A stretch of DNA of 44,025 nt from an uncultured Pelagibacteraceae bacterium (lineage in GTDB: Bacteria; Pseudomonadota; Alphaproteobacteria; Pelagibacterales; Pelagibacteraceae): NCBI GenBank assembly GCA_902588855.1, contig CACIQS010000006.1, positions 1 to 44,025 of the forward strand, given 5' to 3'. The translations under genes and the position numbers were made by a program. The notes beneath the pieces are model-generated. The model had not been told where the DNA came from and searched no databases. It saw nothing but the letters and a program-made list of their open reading frames with translations. Positions 1-7,770 of the stretch are shown in pieces (the first letter of the stretch is position 1; the number at the start of each line of letters is the position of its first letter).

Positions 1-1586
1 GATATGACATGGCTCGTCATGTAGATTCAACTGTTCATATGTTTGATGAATGGGGTCTCCCTATGATGAAAAATGAAGAGACCGGAAGATATTTAAGAGA
101 AGGTAAGTGGCAGATAATGATCCACGGTGAAAGTTATAAGCCAATTGTTGCAGAAGCAGCAAAAAAATCTGCAGACAAAATTTATAATAGAATTATGATC
201 ACTCATCTTTTAATGGATGAGGCTCAAGAGAATAGAGTGGGTGGAGCTGTTGGATTTAATATGAGAACAGGTGATTTCCATGTATTTAGAGCAAAGGCAG
301 TAATTGTTGCAGCAGGAGGAGCTTCACATATATTTAAGCCTAGAGCTGTTGGAGAAGGCATGGGAAGAACTTGGTATGCTCCTTGGAGTAATGGTTCAGC
401 ATACGCATTACCGATTGCAGCTGGTGCTAAAATGACTCAAATGGAAAATAGAATTGTATTATGTAGATTTAAAGATGGATATGGACCTGTTGGAGCATAT
501 TTTCTTCATTTAAAAACATATACACAAAATGCAAACGGTGAAAACTATGAGAAGAAATGGTATGATCAGACTAAAGAATTAGTAGGTGAATATATAGATC
601 ACCATCCAACACCTACGTGTTTAAGAAATCATGCTTTTATTCAAGAAACAATGGCAGGTGGTGGACCAATCCATATGGTTACCACTGAGGCTTTTCAAGA
701 CCCGCATTTAGAAACTGTTGGTTGGGAAAACTTTTTAGGAATGACAGTAGGTCAAGCTGTTGTTTGGGCATCTCAAAATATTGACCCGAAATATACAAAT
801 CCTGAATTAACAACTTCAGAACCTTACGTAATGGGTTCTCATGCTACTTGTTCTGGAGCTTGGGTAAGTGGACCAGAGGATTTGTCTCCACCAGAGTACT
901 TCTGGGGTTATAACAGAATGCTAACAATTGACGGACTATTTGGAGCTGGCGATACTGTAGGTGGAAGCGCTCACAAATTTTCTTCAGGCTCATTTACTGA
1001 AGGCAGATTAGCAGCAAAAGCAGCTGTAAAATATATTGAAGACAAAAAGGCTGAGGGCTTAACGGTATCAGACAAACAATGTGAAGATTTTAAAGTTAAA
1101 GTTTATAAACCTTTAGAAAACTATACAGTTGCTCAAAATGAGATTACTGGAGGGACTGTATCTCCAAGCTATATTTCACCTATTCAAGGCTTACAACGTT
1201 TACAAAGAATAATGGATGAATATGTGGGTGGAATAGCTACAAACTATATGACTAATGCTAATATGCTAAAAAGAGGATTAGAATTGCTAGCTTGGCTTGA
1301 GGAAGATCTTGAAAACGTTGGAGCTGAGGATTACCACCAGCTTATGAGAGCTTGGGAACTTAAACATAGAGCTCTAACTTCTCAGTGTGTAACAGAACAT
1401 ACCATGTTTAGAGAAGAAACTAGATGGCCTGGGTATTATTATAGAGGCGATCATATGAAACTAGATGATGATAATTGGCATTGTTTAACAGTTTCAAGAA
1501 GAGATCCCAAGACTGGTAAGTTTAGTATGGAGAAAGTTCCTGTCTACCATATAGTGGATGAGAACGAGAAGAAAAAAGCTTCTTAA
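1..1586 (+). CDS. aprA: Adenylylsulfate (APS) reductase alpha subunit, 5'-truncated by the window edge
   Basis: Flavoprotein subunit of the cytoplasmic APS reductase. It interconverts sulfite plus AMP with APS; in an aerobic heterotroph it probably runs in the sulfite-oxidising direction. The reading frame is open from base 3, and the first in-window ATG (base 9) lies inside the conserved stretch ARHVDSTVHMFDEWGLP, so the true start and the FAD-binding N-terminus are upstream. About 527 residues are visible of a family length near 620-660. Diagnostic AprA segments are HHPTPTCLRNHAFIQET, the GAGDTVGGSAHKFSSGSF flavin-domain block and the Trp/Tyr-rich C-terminus (TRWPGYYYRGDHMKLDDDNW). The beta subunit is normally encoded just upstream of alpha and is therefore out of view. 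Downstream are a 116-residue protein (21-base gap) and a TauE exporter, consistent with a role in removing sulfite. The identification is firm; the physiological direction is inferred. Confidence 0.96.
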   Translation, partial: YDMARHVDSTVHMFDEWGLPMMKNEETGRYLREGKWQIMIHGESYKPIVAEAAKKSADKIYNRIMITHLLMDEAQENRVGGAVGFNMRTGDFHVFRAKAVIVAAGGASHIFKPRAVGEGMGRTWYAPWSNGSAYALPIAAGAKMTQMENRIVLCRFKDGYGPVGAYFLHLKTYTQNANGENYEKKWYDQTKELVGEYIDHHPTPTCLRNHAFIQETMAGGGPIHMVTTEAFQDPHLETVGWENFLGMTVGQAVVWASQNIDPKYTNPELTTSEPYVMGSHATCSGAWVSGPEDLSPPEYFWGYNRMLTIDGLFGAGDTVGGSAHKFSSGSFTEGRLAAKAAVKYIEDKKAEGLTVSDKQCEDFKVKVYKPLENYTVAQNEITGGTVSPSYISPIQGLQRLQRIMDEYVGGIATNYMTNANMLKRGLELLAWLEEDLENVGAEDYHQLMRAWELKHRALTSQCVTEHTMFREETRWPGYYYRGDHMKLDDDNWHCLTVSRRDPKTGKFSMEKVPVYHIVDENEKKKAS

Positions 1587-1607
1587 TAAACTTTTCAATT
1601 AAATTTT

Positions 1608-1958
1608 ATGGATATTTTATCTAAAACAGACGATGAGATATTTGAATTAGCCAAACCCATTTGGGATAATTTGGTTAAATCATCTAATCTCAAAGATTAT
1701 GGTGGATTCACTAAAGATTTTTCCACTCAAATGCTTTTTGGTGCCAATGAAGTAGAGCTTGGTAAGCAGTGGGCTAATAACAAGCTTATTACTAATCTTA
1801 ATGAGACTTTTGAACCTTTTGGATGCTTAAGAAGAGGAGATCATATAACTGTACTGATCAAACAGACAAACAAAGAGATACCTGGAGAGTTCCTTGGAAG
1901 ATTGGTTTTAGGAGTTGAGGACGATACAATTAAAGTTTTTGGTGCTACCATCTACTAG
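1608..1958 (+). CDS. Conserved-looking hypothetical protein between aprA and tauE (116 aa)
   Basis: I do not recognise this family. It is a soluble, acidic-to-neutral protein of 116 residues with no signal peptide and no membrane segment. It has a helical-looking N-terminal half (MDILSKTDDEIFELAKPIWD) and a C-terminal half rich in short beta-like stretches (HITVLIKQTNKEIPGEFLGR, then LVLGVEDDTIKVFGATIY). A single Cys sits in the segment EPFGCLRRGDH. The ATG lies 21 bases after the aprA stop in the same direction, so it is probably co-transcribed with aprA. Position suggests a role in sulfite or APS handling, for example as an accessory or sensor protein, but nothing in the sequence proves this. 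Coding potential is good: the frame is clean from start to stop with SAR11-like codon use. Confidence 0.75.
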   Translation: MDILSKTDDEIFELAKPIWDNLVKSSNLKDYGGFTKDFSTQMLFGANEVELGKQWANNKLITNLNETFEPFGCLRRGDHITVLIKQTNKEIPGEFLGRLVLGVEDDTIKVFGATIY

Positions 1959-2013
1959 GAAAAAAATTTACTTAATAATAAATAATTGTTTGACAAATTT
2001 CGTTGTGGGTGTA

Positions 2014-2160
2014 ATGACGAACTCAATGTTACTTTCTAACGTAAAAATTATAAACAAACTCTCAAATTTTAAAACAATATTTATTAAAGCAGGAATTATA
2101 GCAAGCTTAACAGCTTACTGGGGAGTGATTTTAGTTGGAACGTTTATTACTTTTAGCTAA
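2014..2160 (+). CDS. Small single-pass membrane protein (48 aa)
   Basis: This short frame encodes MTNSMLLSNVKIINKLSNFK followed by one hydrophobic segment (about residues 23-46, including AGIIASLTAYWGVILVGTFI). I take the ATG at 2014. The same frame is open further upstream, from 1915, but that extension overlaps the end of the 116-residue gene and looks non-coding. It sits in a row aprA, 116-aa protein, this, tauE, all in the same direction, and ends 29 bases before tauE. The predicted topology is a short basic cytoplasmic N-terminus and one helix. It could be a partner of the TauE exporter, but that is only positional. No clear Shine-Dalgarno is seen. Confidence 0.5.
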   Translation: MTNSMLLSNVKIINKLSNFKTIFIKAGIIASLTAYWGVILVGTFITFS

Positions 2161-2189
2161 GTTTTTCTTTAAAAACTTTTAGATTTATT

Positions 2190-3269
2190 ATGGAAGTATT
2201 TTTACCAATAGCCCAAGTATTTATTAATCCTGTAGAGATACTTTTGTTAAGTGCTATTGTTGGAGTTCTATCAGGTTTATTTGGGGTTGGGGGTGGTTTT
2301 TTAATGACACCTTTTCTAATTTTTTTAGGAATACCTCCTGCATATGCAGTTGCAAATGAAGCAAATAATATTTTAGCCACTTCAGTTTCTGGATCTACGA
2401 CACATTATTTAAAAAATACTCTAGATTATAAAATGGGTTCAATGATTGTGATTGGAGGTGTAATTGGAACTTCTCTAGGAATTTACACATTTACATATTT
2501 TAAAGGTATTGGAAAAATTGATACAGTTATTTCGCTGGCTTATATGTATATATTAGCAATAATTGGAACCTTAATGCTTGTTGAAAGTTTGGGTGAAATA
2601 GACAAAGCAAAAAGAAACGTCGTAGTTAAAAAAAAATTACATGTTCATTATTGGATACATGGTCTTCCATTAAGAATGAGATTTCCAAAGTCTAAATTAT
2701 ATGAGAGTATTTTTACTCCAATTATAATTGGTTTATTAGTTGGTTTTATAGCAGCAATCATGGGAATAGGAGGTGCTTTTATTTTAGTTCCAGCAATGAT
2801 TTATATAATTAAAATGCCTACTAAATTAGTTCCTGGCACATCTTTGTTCGTAACAATTTTTGTAAGTGTGGTAGTTACTTTTCTTCATTCTTTTAATTAT
2901 GGATCTATAGATTTATTACTAGTTCTTATGTTGGTTGTAGGATCTATCATAGGAGTTCAGGTCGGGCAAAAATTAGGAGAAAGAATTAATAGCTCTGGTT
3001 TAAGAGCTTTATTAGCAATTTTATTACTTATTGTAGGTATAGCAATAGCATACGATACTTTTTTTGCAGAAAAAATTATAAATGGTGCAGCTAAAGCAAC
3101 TAGTTCAGATTTAAATTTCTTTTCTCAATTTATAATTGATTTTTCTAAAGAGATGCCTTTCTTTTATGGGCTATTTACAATTATGTTTGCAATATTTTTA
3201 GGTGTAGCTGCTGCGTTTATAAGAAGATTTATTTCAAAGTTTAGAAAACAAATGATAATGAAATCTTAA
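2190..3269 (+). CDS. tauE: TauE/SafE-family sulfite/anion exporter (former DUF81)
   Basis: A polytopic inner-membrane protein of 359 residues with the two pseudo-repeats typical of TauE/SafE: GLFGVGGGFLMTPFLIFLGI near the N-terminus and AAIMGIGGAFILVPAMIYII in the middle, each followed by further hydrophobic helices. A Lys/Arg-rich loop of about 45 residues separates the halves, and the C-terminus has an added hydrophobic region. TauE of Cupriavidus necator exports sulfite during C2-sulfonate degradation. Here the gene lies between aprA and a sulfonate-lyase/xsc cluster, which supports sulfite or a related sulfur anion as substrate. It overlaps the convergent YeiH-family gene by 4 bases (3266-3269). 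Family membership is certain; the substrate is inferred from context. Confidence 0.88.
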   Translation: MEVFLPIAQVFINPVEILLLSAIVGVLSGLFGVGGGFLMTPFLIFLGIPPAYAVANEANNILATSVSGSTTHYLKNTLDYKMGSMIVIGGVIGTSLGIYTFTYFKGIGKIDTVISLAYMYILAIIGTLMLVESLGEIDKAKRNVVVKKKLHVHYWIHGLPLRMRFPKSKLYESIFTPIIIGLLVGFIAAIMGIGGAFILVPAMIYIIKMPTKLVPGTSLFVTIFVSVVVTFLHSFNYGSIDLLLVLMLVVGSIIGVQVGQKLGERINSSGLRALLAILLLIVGIAIAYDTFFAEKIINGAAKATSSDLNFFSQFIIDFSKEMPFFYGLFTIMFAIFLGVAAAFIRRFISKFRKQMIMKS

Positions 3270-4340
3270 TTAAATAAGTAAAGATATAATTCAATCGTAC
3301 CTAAACAAACAATTCCAACTGTAGCCATTCCAACAAATCCAACCACAAAAGGTTTGTGGCCCATATTTTTTATATCTCTTAAATTTGTAGACATACCAAT
3401 TGCTGCCATTGCCATTGTTAGAAATATTTTTGATAAAGATTTAATTCCATCTACAGTACCTAGCCAAAGTTCACTATTGTTTGAGATAAACATTTGATCA
3501 CCAACATTTCGAAAAATAATCATTGCAACAAAACCTATTACAAAATAAGGAAAAATATCAATTATTGAGTATTTTTTTTCTTTAGATTGACCTCTATTAT
3601 ATAGATATGCAAAAAGAGGTATCATAATAATCAAAAAAGTATTCCTTATTAGTTTAGTCACTGTTGCAACATTTAATGTTTCTGGGCTATTGAATTGCTG
3701 ATCGTAGATCAATCCAGCAGCTGCTACTTGAGCAGTTTCATGTATAGAAGTACCCAAAAACAAACCAATTAAAAGTGGTTCACCATTAAAATAAAAATTT
3801 GCAAAATATGGATAAATCAACATTGAAAGAATTCCAAACAAAGTGATGTTTGCAATTGCATAGGATATCTCATTTTTTTTTTGCACCAATAACAGGAGCA
3901 GTTGCCATTATAGCTGTTGTTCCGCATACTGTACTTCCTATAGAAATTAGATAAGCCATATTTCTAGGAATCTTTAATTTATTGATTAAAATTTTAATAA
4001 CTATTAATACACTCACGATACAAATTACTATTAAAGGAATAGCAATTGCACCAAATTCAAGAAACTCAAAAGGTTTTAATTGAATACCTAAGCAAATTAT
4101 CCCAAGTTTTAAAATATTTTTTTGGGTAAAATCTAAACCCCTTACAAAGCTTTCCCTAATACTAAAAATATTTCCAAAGAACATTCCCAAAAGGATTGCT
4201 ATCATTGCAGTAGATATGGGACTTTTTTCAAATCCTAATAACTCAGTACCAATAATATTATTAAAACCTTGCGATAATGAGTAAAGAACAAACGCAAGAA
4301 TAATACCAGGTAAAAGTACCAGGTACTTATTTTTATCCAT
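3266..4340 (-). CDS. YeiH-family (UPF0324) putative sulfate exporter, interrupted by a 1-base frameshift
   Basis: Two overlapping minus-strand frames together make one complete protein of about 357 residues, the usual length of the family. The upstream part (4340-3870) ends VCGTTAIMATAPVIGAKKK and then stops. The downstream part (from 3889) resumes with KKNEISYAIANITLFG, which is the expected continuation. The break falls in a run of ten A on the minus strand (T run 3873-3882 on the plus strand); nine A would restore the frame exactly. Conserved family blocks VCGTTAIMATAPVI and FLGTSIHETAQVAAAG are both present. About ten membrane helices are expected. The next gene upstream is suyB (start side), with 16 bases between. 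Members linked to sulfolactate/taurine genes have been named SuyZ/TauZ and proposed to export sulfate. The frameshift may be a sequence error. Confidence 0.82.
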
Positions 4341-4356
4341 AAAATAAAGTTTTTAA

Positions 4357-5523
4357 TTAAGCACTTCTGTAAAGCTTGGTCATTACGAATTCTTTGTGAC
4401 CTAGAGCTTCTGCACAAGTTAATCTACCGTTAGCAACTCTCAAAGTTGTTTTAATTAGCTCATCACCTGCTTCTGATAAATTCATTTCTCTTGATAGAAT
4501 TTTAGAAACATCACAGTCAATATGTTCACCCATACCTTTAACAGTAAGCGGGTTTGCAGTTAATTTAACAACTGGTTCAATTGGGTTTCCAACAATATTT
4601 CCTTGGCCTGTTGGAAACAAATGTATATTAAAACCTGCTGCTGCTTGAAGTGTTACACATTCTGCAGCTGCAGATGAAGTATCCATAAAGTATAAACCTT
4701 TTCCTTTAGTAGGCTCTTCAGCTGGTTCAAGTACATCAATAAATTTACAATTTCCAATTTTTTGAAAATTTCCGAAGGCTTTTTCTTCAATTGTAGTCAA
4801 TCCTCCAGCTATATTTCCAGCTGTCGGCTGACTTTCAGAAAGATCATCTGTTGCCTCTTTTAATATAAAATCATTATAAGAACTCCAAGTTTTCATAAAT
4901 TTTTCAGAAGCTTCTTTTGTAGCACCTCTGGTTGCACAGACTTGTTCTGCACCAGTTAATTCAGATGTTTCACCAAAACATAAATGAACTCCTAATGGTT
5001 CTAATTTATCCATTAAGTTTCCAACAGTTGGGTTTGCAGCTAAACCAGACGTAGTATCAGACTCACCACATTTTACTGAAATCCAAAGATCGCTCATTGG
5101 GCATTCTTCTCTTTGTTTTTCTGAGGCCCACATAACAAATTCTTGGGCTTTTTTTGATGCTTTCATTGTAGTACCAATATCACCAGTTCTTTCAATGTGG
5201 AATCCTTCAACAGGTTTTCCAGTTTTAGCAATACCATCTACAATTTTTTTAGTCCATTTAGGCTCAATACCAATGACGATTACCGCAGCAACATTTGGAT
5301 TACAACCTGTTCCAATCATAGTTCTGAAGTGTAATTCTAAATCAGCTCCAAATTGTAATCTTCCATATGAATGGGGTAGAGCTATTGTTCCCTTAATATT
5401 ATTTGCGACTGCTTCGGCACATGCATTTGAAATATCGTCTACTGGTAAAATTATTACATGATTTCTTGTTCCGGCTCTGCCGTTTTCTCTTTTGTAACCT
5501 AAAAAACTTTTTGGAATTTCCAT
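4357..5523 (-). CDS. suyB: UxaA-family lyase large subunit, probable (R)-sulfolactate sulfo-lyase SuyB
   Basis: A 388-residue protein of the altronate/galactarate dehydratase C-terminal family. The start chosen is the ATG at 5523 ([20 protein letters not shown]), 4 bases after the small-subunit stop; the frame is also open upstream to 5571, but that part overlaps suyA. Conserved features include [10 protein letters not shown] near the N-terminus, IGTGCNPNV, the Cys-containing [16 protein letters not shown], and [18 protein letters not shown]. In sulfolactate degraders the UxaA fold is split into SuyA and SuyB, which convert sulfolactate to pyruvate and sulfite. The neighbours here (xsc, YeiH exporter, TauE, aprA) are all sulfonate or sulfite functions, which favours SuyB over a sugar-acid dehydratase. 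Family assignment is firm; substrate is inferred from context. Confidence 0.75.
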   Translation of the reverse strand: MEIPKSFLGYKRENGRAGTRNHVIILPVDDISNACAEAVANNIKGTIALPHSYGRLQFGADLELHFRTMIGTGCNPNVAAVIVIGIEPKWTKKIVDGIAKTGKPVEGFHIERTGDIGTTMKASKKAQEFVMWASEKQREECPMSDLWISVKCGESDTTSGLAANPTVGNLMDKLEPLGVHLCFGETSELTGAEQVCATRGATKEASEKFMKTWSSYNDFILKEATDDLSESQPTAGNIAGGLTTIEEKAFGNFQKIGNCKFIDVLEPAEEPTKGKGLYFMDTSSAAAECVTLQAAAGFNIHLFPTGQGNIVGNPIEPVVKLTANPLTVKGMGEHIDCDVSKILSREMNLSEAGDELIKTTLRVANGRLTCAEALGHKEFVMTKLYRSA

Positions 5524-5527
5524 AAAA

Positions 5528-5812
5528 CTACCATTTCTTTGTTTTAACATTGTGAACGTGAACATGTTCACCTTTTTTAATTGATTTAACTACTTTACCA
5601 ATATCGTGACCATATTTAAGAATTGTATCTCCCTCATTTAGGTCAACCATAGCTATTTTATGACCTAATGGGATTTCATCTAATGATTGAATATTTGTCG
5701 AACTGTCATCTTCCATTATCCAGCATGCACAGTCTTGTTTTGGAGTGATTTTTTCAATAACAACTACTCCAACGTTGTCTTTTTTATCATGAATAATTAT
5801 ATCTGTTGCCAT
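5528..5812 (-). CDS. suyA: SAF-domain small subunit, probable sulfolactate sulfo-lyase SuyA
   Basis: A 94-residue protein consisting of a single SAF domain, as in the N-terminus of UxaA-type dehydratases. It contains the typical segments [26 protein letters not shown] and the C-terminal [13 protein letters not shown], in which the HVHN block is the family hallmark. Its stop is 4 bases before the start of the large subunit, so the two are translationally linked and should form one enzyme. In SuyAB the small subunit is about 8-10 kDa, matching this size. It is the first gene of the minus-strand unit suyA-suyB-YeiH and is divergent from xsc across a 113-base gap. An altronate or galactarate dehydratase subunit is the main alternative. 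Confidence 0.75.
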   Translation of the reverse strand: MATDIIIHDKKDNVGVVVIEKITPKQDCACWIMEDDSSTNIQSLDEIPLGHKIAMVDLNEGDTILKYGHDIGKVVKSIKKGEHVHVHNVKTKKW

Positions 5813-5925
5813 ATCGTGTCGATTTGTTTGTTTGAAATTTGTAAATTCTTATATATTAATCGCAAAAATTAACAAACTAATTATAAAAAATTAATACATT
5901 TACACTTTAGAGAGGTTCTAGTTTT
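5813..5925. promoter_or_regulatory. Divergent promoter region between suyA and xsc
   Basis: The 113-base gap has promoter-like elements for both directions that share a central AT-rich box. Rightward: TTGTTT at 5828-5833, 16 bases, TATATA at 5850-5855. Leftward (minus strand): TTGTTA at 5875-5870, 16 bases, TATAAG at 5853-5848. A small palindrome ATCG-TGT-CGAT (5813-5823) touches the suyA start codon and could be half of an operator. xsc has a good Shine-Dalgarno, AGAGGT at 5911-5916. In so AT-rich a genome the hexamers alone are weak evidence; the arrangement suggests shared control of both sulfonate units. Confidence 0.35.
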
Positions 5926-7710
5926 ATGACAAAAATGACAACAGAAGAAGCTTTTGTAAAAGTTTTACAAATGCATGGAATTGAGCACGCTTTTGGAATT
6001 ATTGGTTCAGCGTTTATGCCAATTTCAGATATTTTCCCTGATGCAGGAATTACTTTTTGGGATGTTGCTCATGAAACAAATGGTGGTTTAATTGCTGATG
6101 GTTACACAAGAGCTACTGGTAAAATGTCAATGGTTATCGCACAAAACGGACCTGGAATTACGGGATTAGTAACACCAATTAAAACAGCTTACTGGAATCA
6201 TACACCGCTATTATTGGTAACACCTCAAGCGGCAAACAAAACAATGGGTCAGGGTGGTTTTCAAGAAGTAGAACAAATGAATTTATTTAAAGACATGGTT
6301 TGTTATCAAGAAGAAGTTAGAGATCCTTCAAGAATGGCAGAAGTTCTAAATAGAGTTATTGAAAAAGCAATAAGAGGTTCTGCACCTGCGCAAATAAATG
6401 TTCCTAGAGATTATTGGTGTCAGGTTATTGATATTGATTTACCACCAATTGTAAGATTAGAAAGACAAGGTGGAGGTAACGAGGCTGTTTCTAAAGCTGC
6501 TGATTTATTATCTAATGCAAAATTTCCAGTTATACTTTCTGGAGCTGGAGTTGTAATTGGTGGAGCTATAGATGCAACTAAAAACCTTGCTGAAAAATTA
6601 GATGCTCCAGTATGTTCTGGGTATCAACATAACGATAGTTTTCCAGGAAGTCATCCTCTAGCAGTAGGACCTTTGGGTTATAATGGTTCTAAAGCTGCGA
6701 TGGAATTAATTTCAAAAGCTGATGTTGTTTTAGCACTAGGTACGAGATTAAATCCATTTTCAACTTTACCAGGATATGGAATTGACTATTGGCCGAAAAA
6801 TGCAAATATAATTCAAGTAGATATTAATCCAGATAGAATTGGTTTAACTAAAAAAGTCACAGTTGGAATAAGTGGTGATGCAAAATTAGTTGCTGAGCAA
6901 ATTTTAGCAAAACTTTCATTAAGTGCTGGAGATACTGATAGACAAGCTAGAAAAGATTTAATTCATCAAACAAAATCTGCATGGTTACAAAAACTTTCAA
7001 GCTTAGATCATGAAGATGATGATAAAGGTACTGTTTGGAATAAAGAAGCTAGAGAAAGAGATGCAGACAGAATGTCACCAAGACAAGCTTGGAGAGCAAT
7101 TCAATCTGGTATGCCTGAAGATGTAATCATATCTAGTGATATTGGAAATAATTGTGCAATTGGAAATGCTTATCCTACTTTTGAAAAACCAAGAAAATAT
7201 TTAGCGCCAGGTTTGTTCGGACCTTGTGGTTATGGATTTCCATCTATACTAGGTGCAAAGATTGGTTGCCCTGATACTCCAGTAATTGGTTTTGCAGGCG
7301 ATGGAGCTTTCGGAATTAGCATGAATGAAATGAGTTCATGTGCTAGAGAAGAATGGCCAGCAATTACAATGGTAATTTTCAGAAATTATCAATGGGGTGC
7401 AGAGAAAAGAAATACCACTTTATGGTTTGATAATAATTTTGTTGGTACTGAATTGGACCCTGAATTGAGTTACGCTAAAGTTGCTGATGCATGTGGTTTA
7501 AAAGGTGTAACGGTTAAAACTATGGAAGAAACAACAAATGCGATCAAGCAATCTTGTGAAGACCAAAAGAAAGGAATTACAACATTTATAGAAGTAATTC
7601 TAAACCAAGAACTTGGGGAACCATTTAGAAGAGATGCGATGAAGAAGCCAGTAAGAGTTGCTGGTATCAACAAAGCAGACATGAAGAAACAACCTTCATT
7701 AAACTCTTAA
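5926..7710 (+). CDS. xsc: Sulfoacetaldehyde acetyltransferase
   Basis: ThDP-dependent cytoplasmic enzyme that converts sulfoacetaldehyde plus phosphate to acetyl phosphate and sulfite, the key desulfonation step of taurine and other C2-sulfonate breakdown. At 594 residues it has the family length. It has the Xsc-type N-terminus FGIIGSAFMPISDIFPDAGI, the ThDP-activating Glu50 in DVAHE, the phrase IAQNGPGITGLVTPIKTAYW, and the ThDP-Mg motif starting GDGAFG at about residue 458 and running to RNYQWG. Acetolactate synthase-like relatives lack this N-terminal block, so the call is firm. A clear Shine-Dalgarno (5911-5916) precedes the start by about 10 bases, consistent with good expression. It is divergent from suyA and followed after 39 bases by a flavin amine dehydrogenase that could supply sulfoacetaldehyde. 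No phosphotransacetylase is in view. Confidence 0.95.
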   Translation: MTKMTTEEAFVKVLQMHGIEHAFGIIGSAFMPISDIFPDAGITFWDVAHETNGGLIADGYTRATGKMSMVIAQNGPGITGLVTPIKTAYWNHTPLLLVTPQAANKTMGQGGFQEVEQMNLFKDMVCYQEEVRDPSRMAEVLNRVIEKAIRGSAPAQINVPRDYWCQVIDIDLPPIVRLERQGGGNEAVSKAADLLSNAKFPVILSGAGVVIGGAIDATKNLAEKLDAPVCSGYQHNDSFPGSHPLAVGPLGYNGSKAAMELISKADVVLALGTRLNPFSTLPGYGIDYWPKNANIIQVDINPDRIGLTKKVTVGISGDAKLVAEQILAKLSLSAGDTDRQARKDLIHQTKSAWLQKLSSLDHEDDDKGTVWNKEARERDADRMSPRQAWRAIQSGMPEDVIISSDIGNNCAIGNAYPTFEKPRKYLAPGLFGPCGYGFPSILGAKIGCPDTPVIGFAGDGAFGISMNEMSSCAREEWPAITMVIFRNYQWGAEKRNTTLWFDNNFVGTELDPELSYAKVADACGLKGVTVKTMEETTNAIKQSCEDQKKGITTFIEVILNQELGEPFRRDAMKKPVRVAGINKADMKKQPSLNS

Positions 7711-7730
7711 AATCTTTTAAAAATTTATTA

Positions 7731-7770
7731 ATTATCGTAAAGTCACTTCATGGTGGTGACTAACGATAAT
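7731..7770 (+). repeat. 40-base imperfect inverted repeat enclosing the start codon of the downstream flavoprotein
   Basis: The left arm is ATTATCGT (7731-7738), two A, then AGTCAC (7741-7746). The loop is 7747-7755. The right arm is GTGACT (7756-7761), one A, then ACGATAAT (7763-7770). Fourteen pairs form with one small internal loop. The ATG of the next gene (7750) lies in the loop. No T run follows, so this is not a standard terminator. It could be an operator or an mRNA structure that limits translation. Confidence 0.6.

Noticed and set aside
1915..2013. N-terminal extension of the 48-residue membrane protein to an 81-residue form
   Set aside because: It overlaps the 116-residue gene by 44 bases and adds a stretch with no coding look; the ATG at 2014 is the better start.
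5195..5461. Plus-strand open frame of 88 codons inside suyB
   Set aside because: It is antisense to a strongly conserved enzyme, has no start signals and low protein-like character; a shadow of suyB.
5524..5571. Upstream start for suyB
   Set aside because: It overlaps the end of suyA and precedes the conserved N-terminus [10 protein letters not shown]; start at 5523 fits the 4-base gap.
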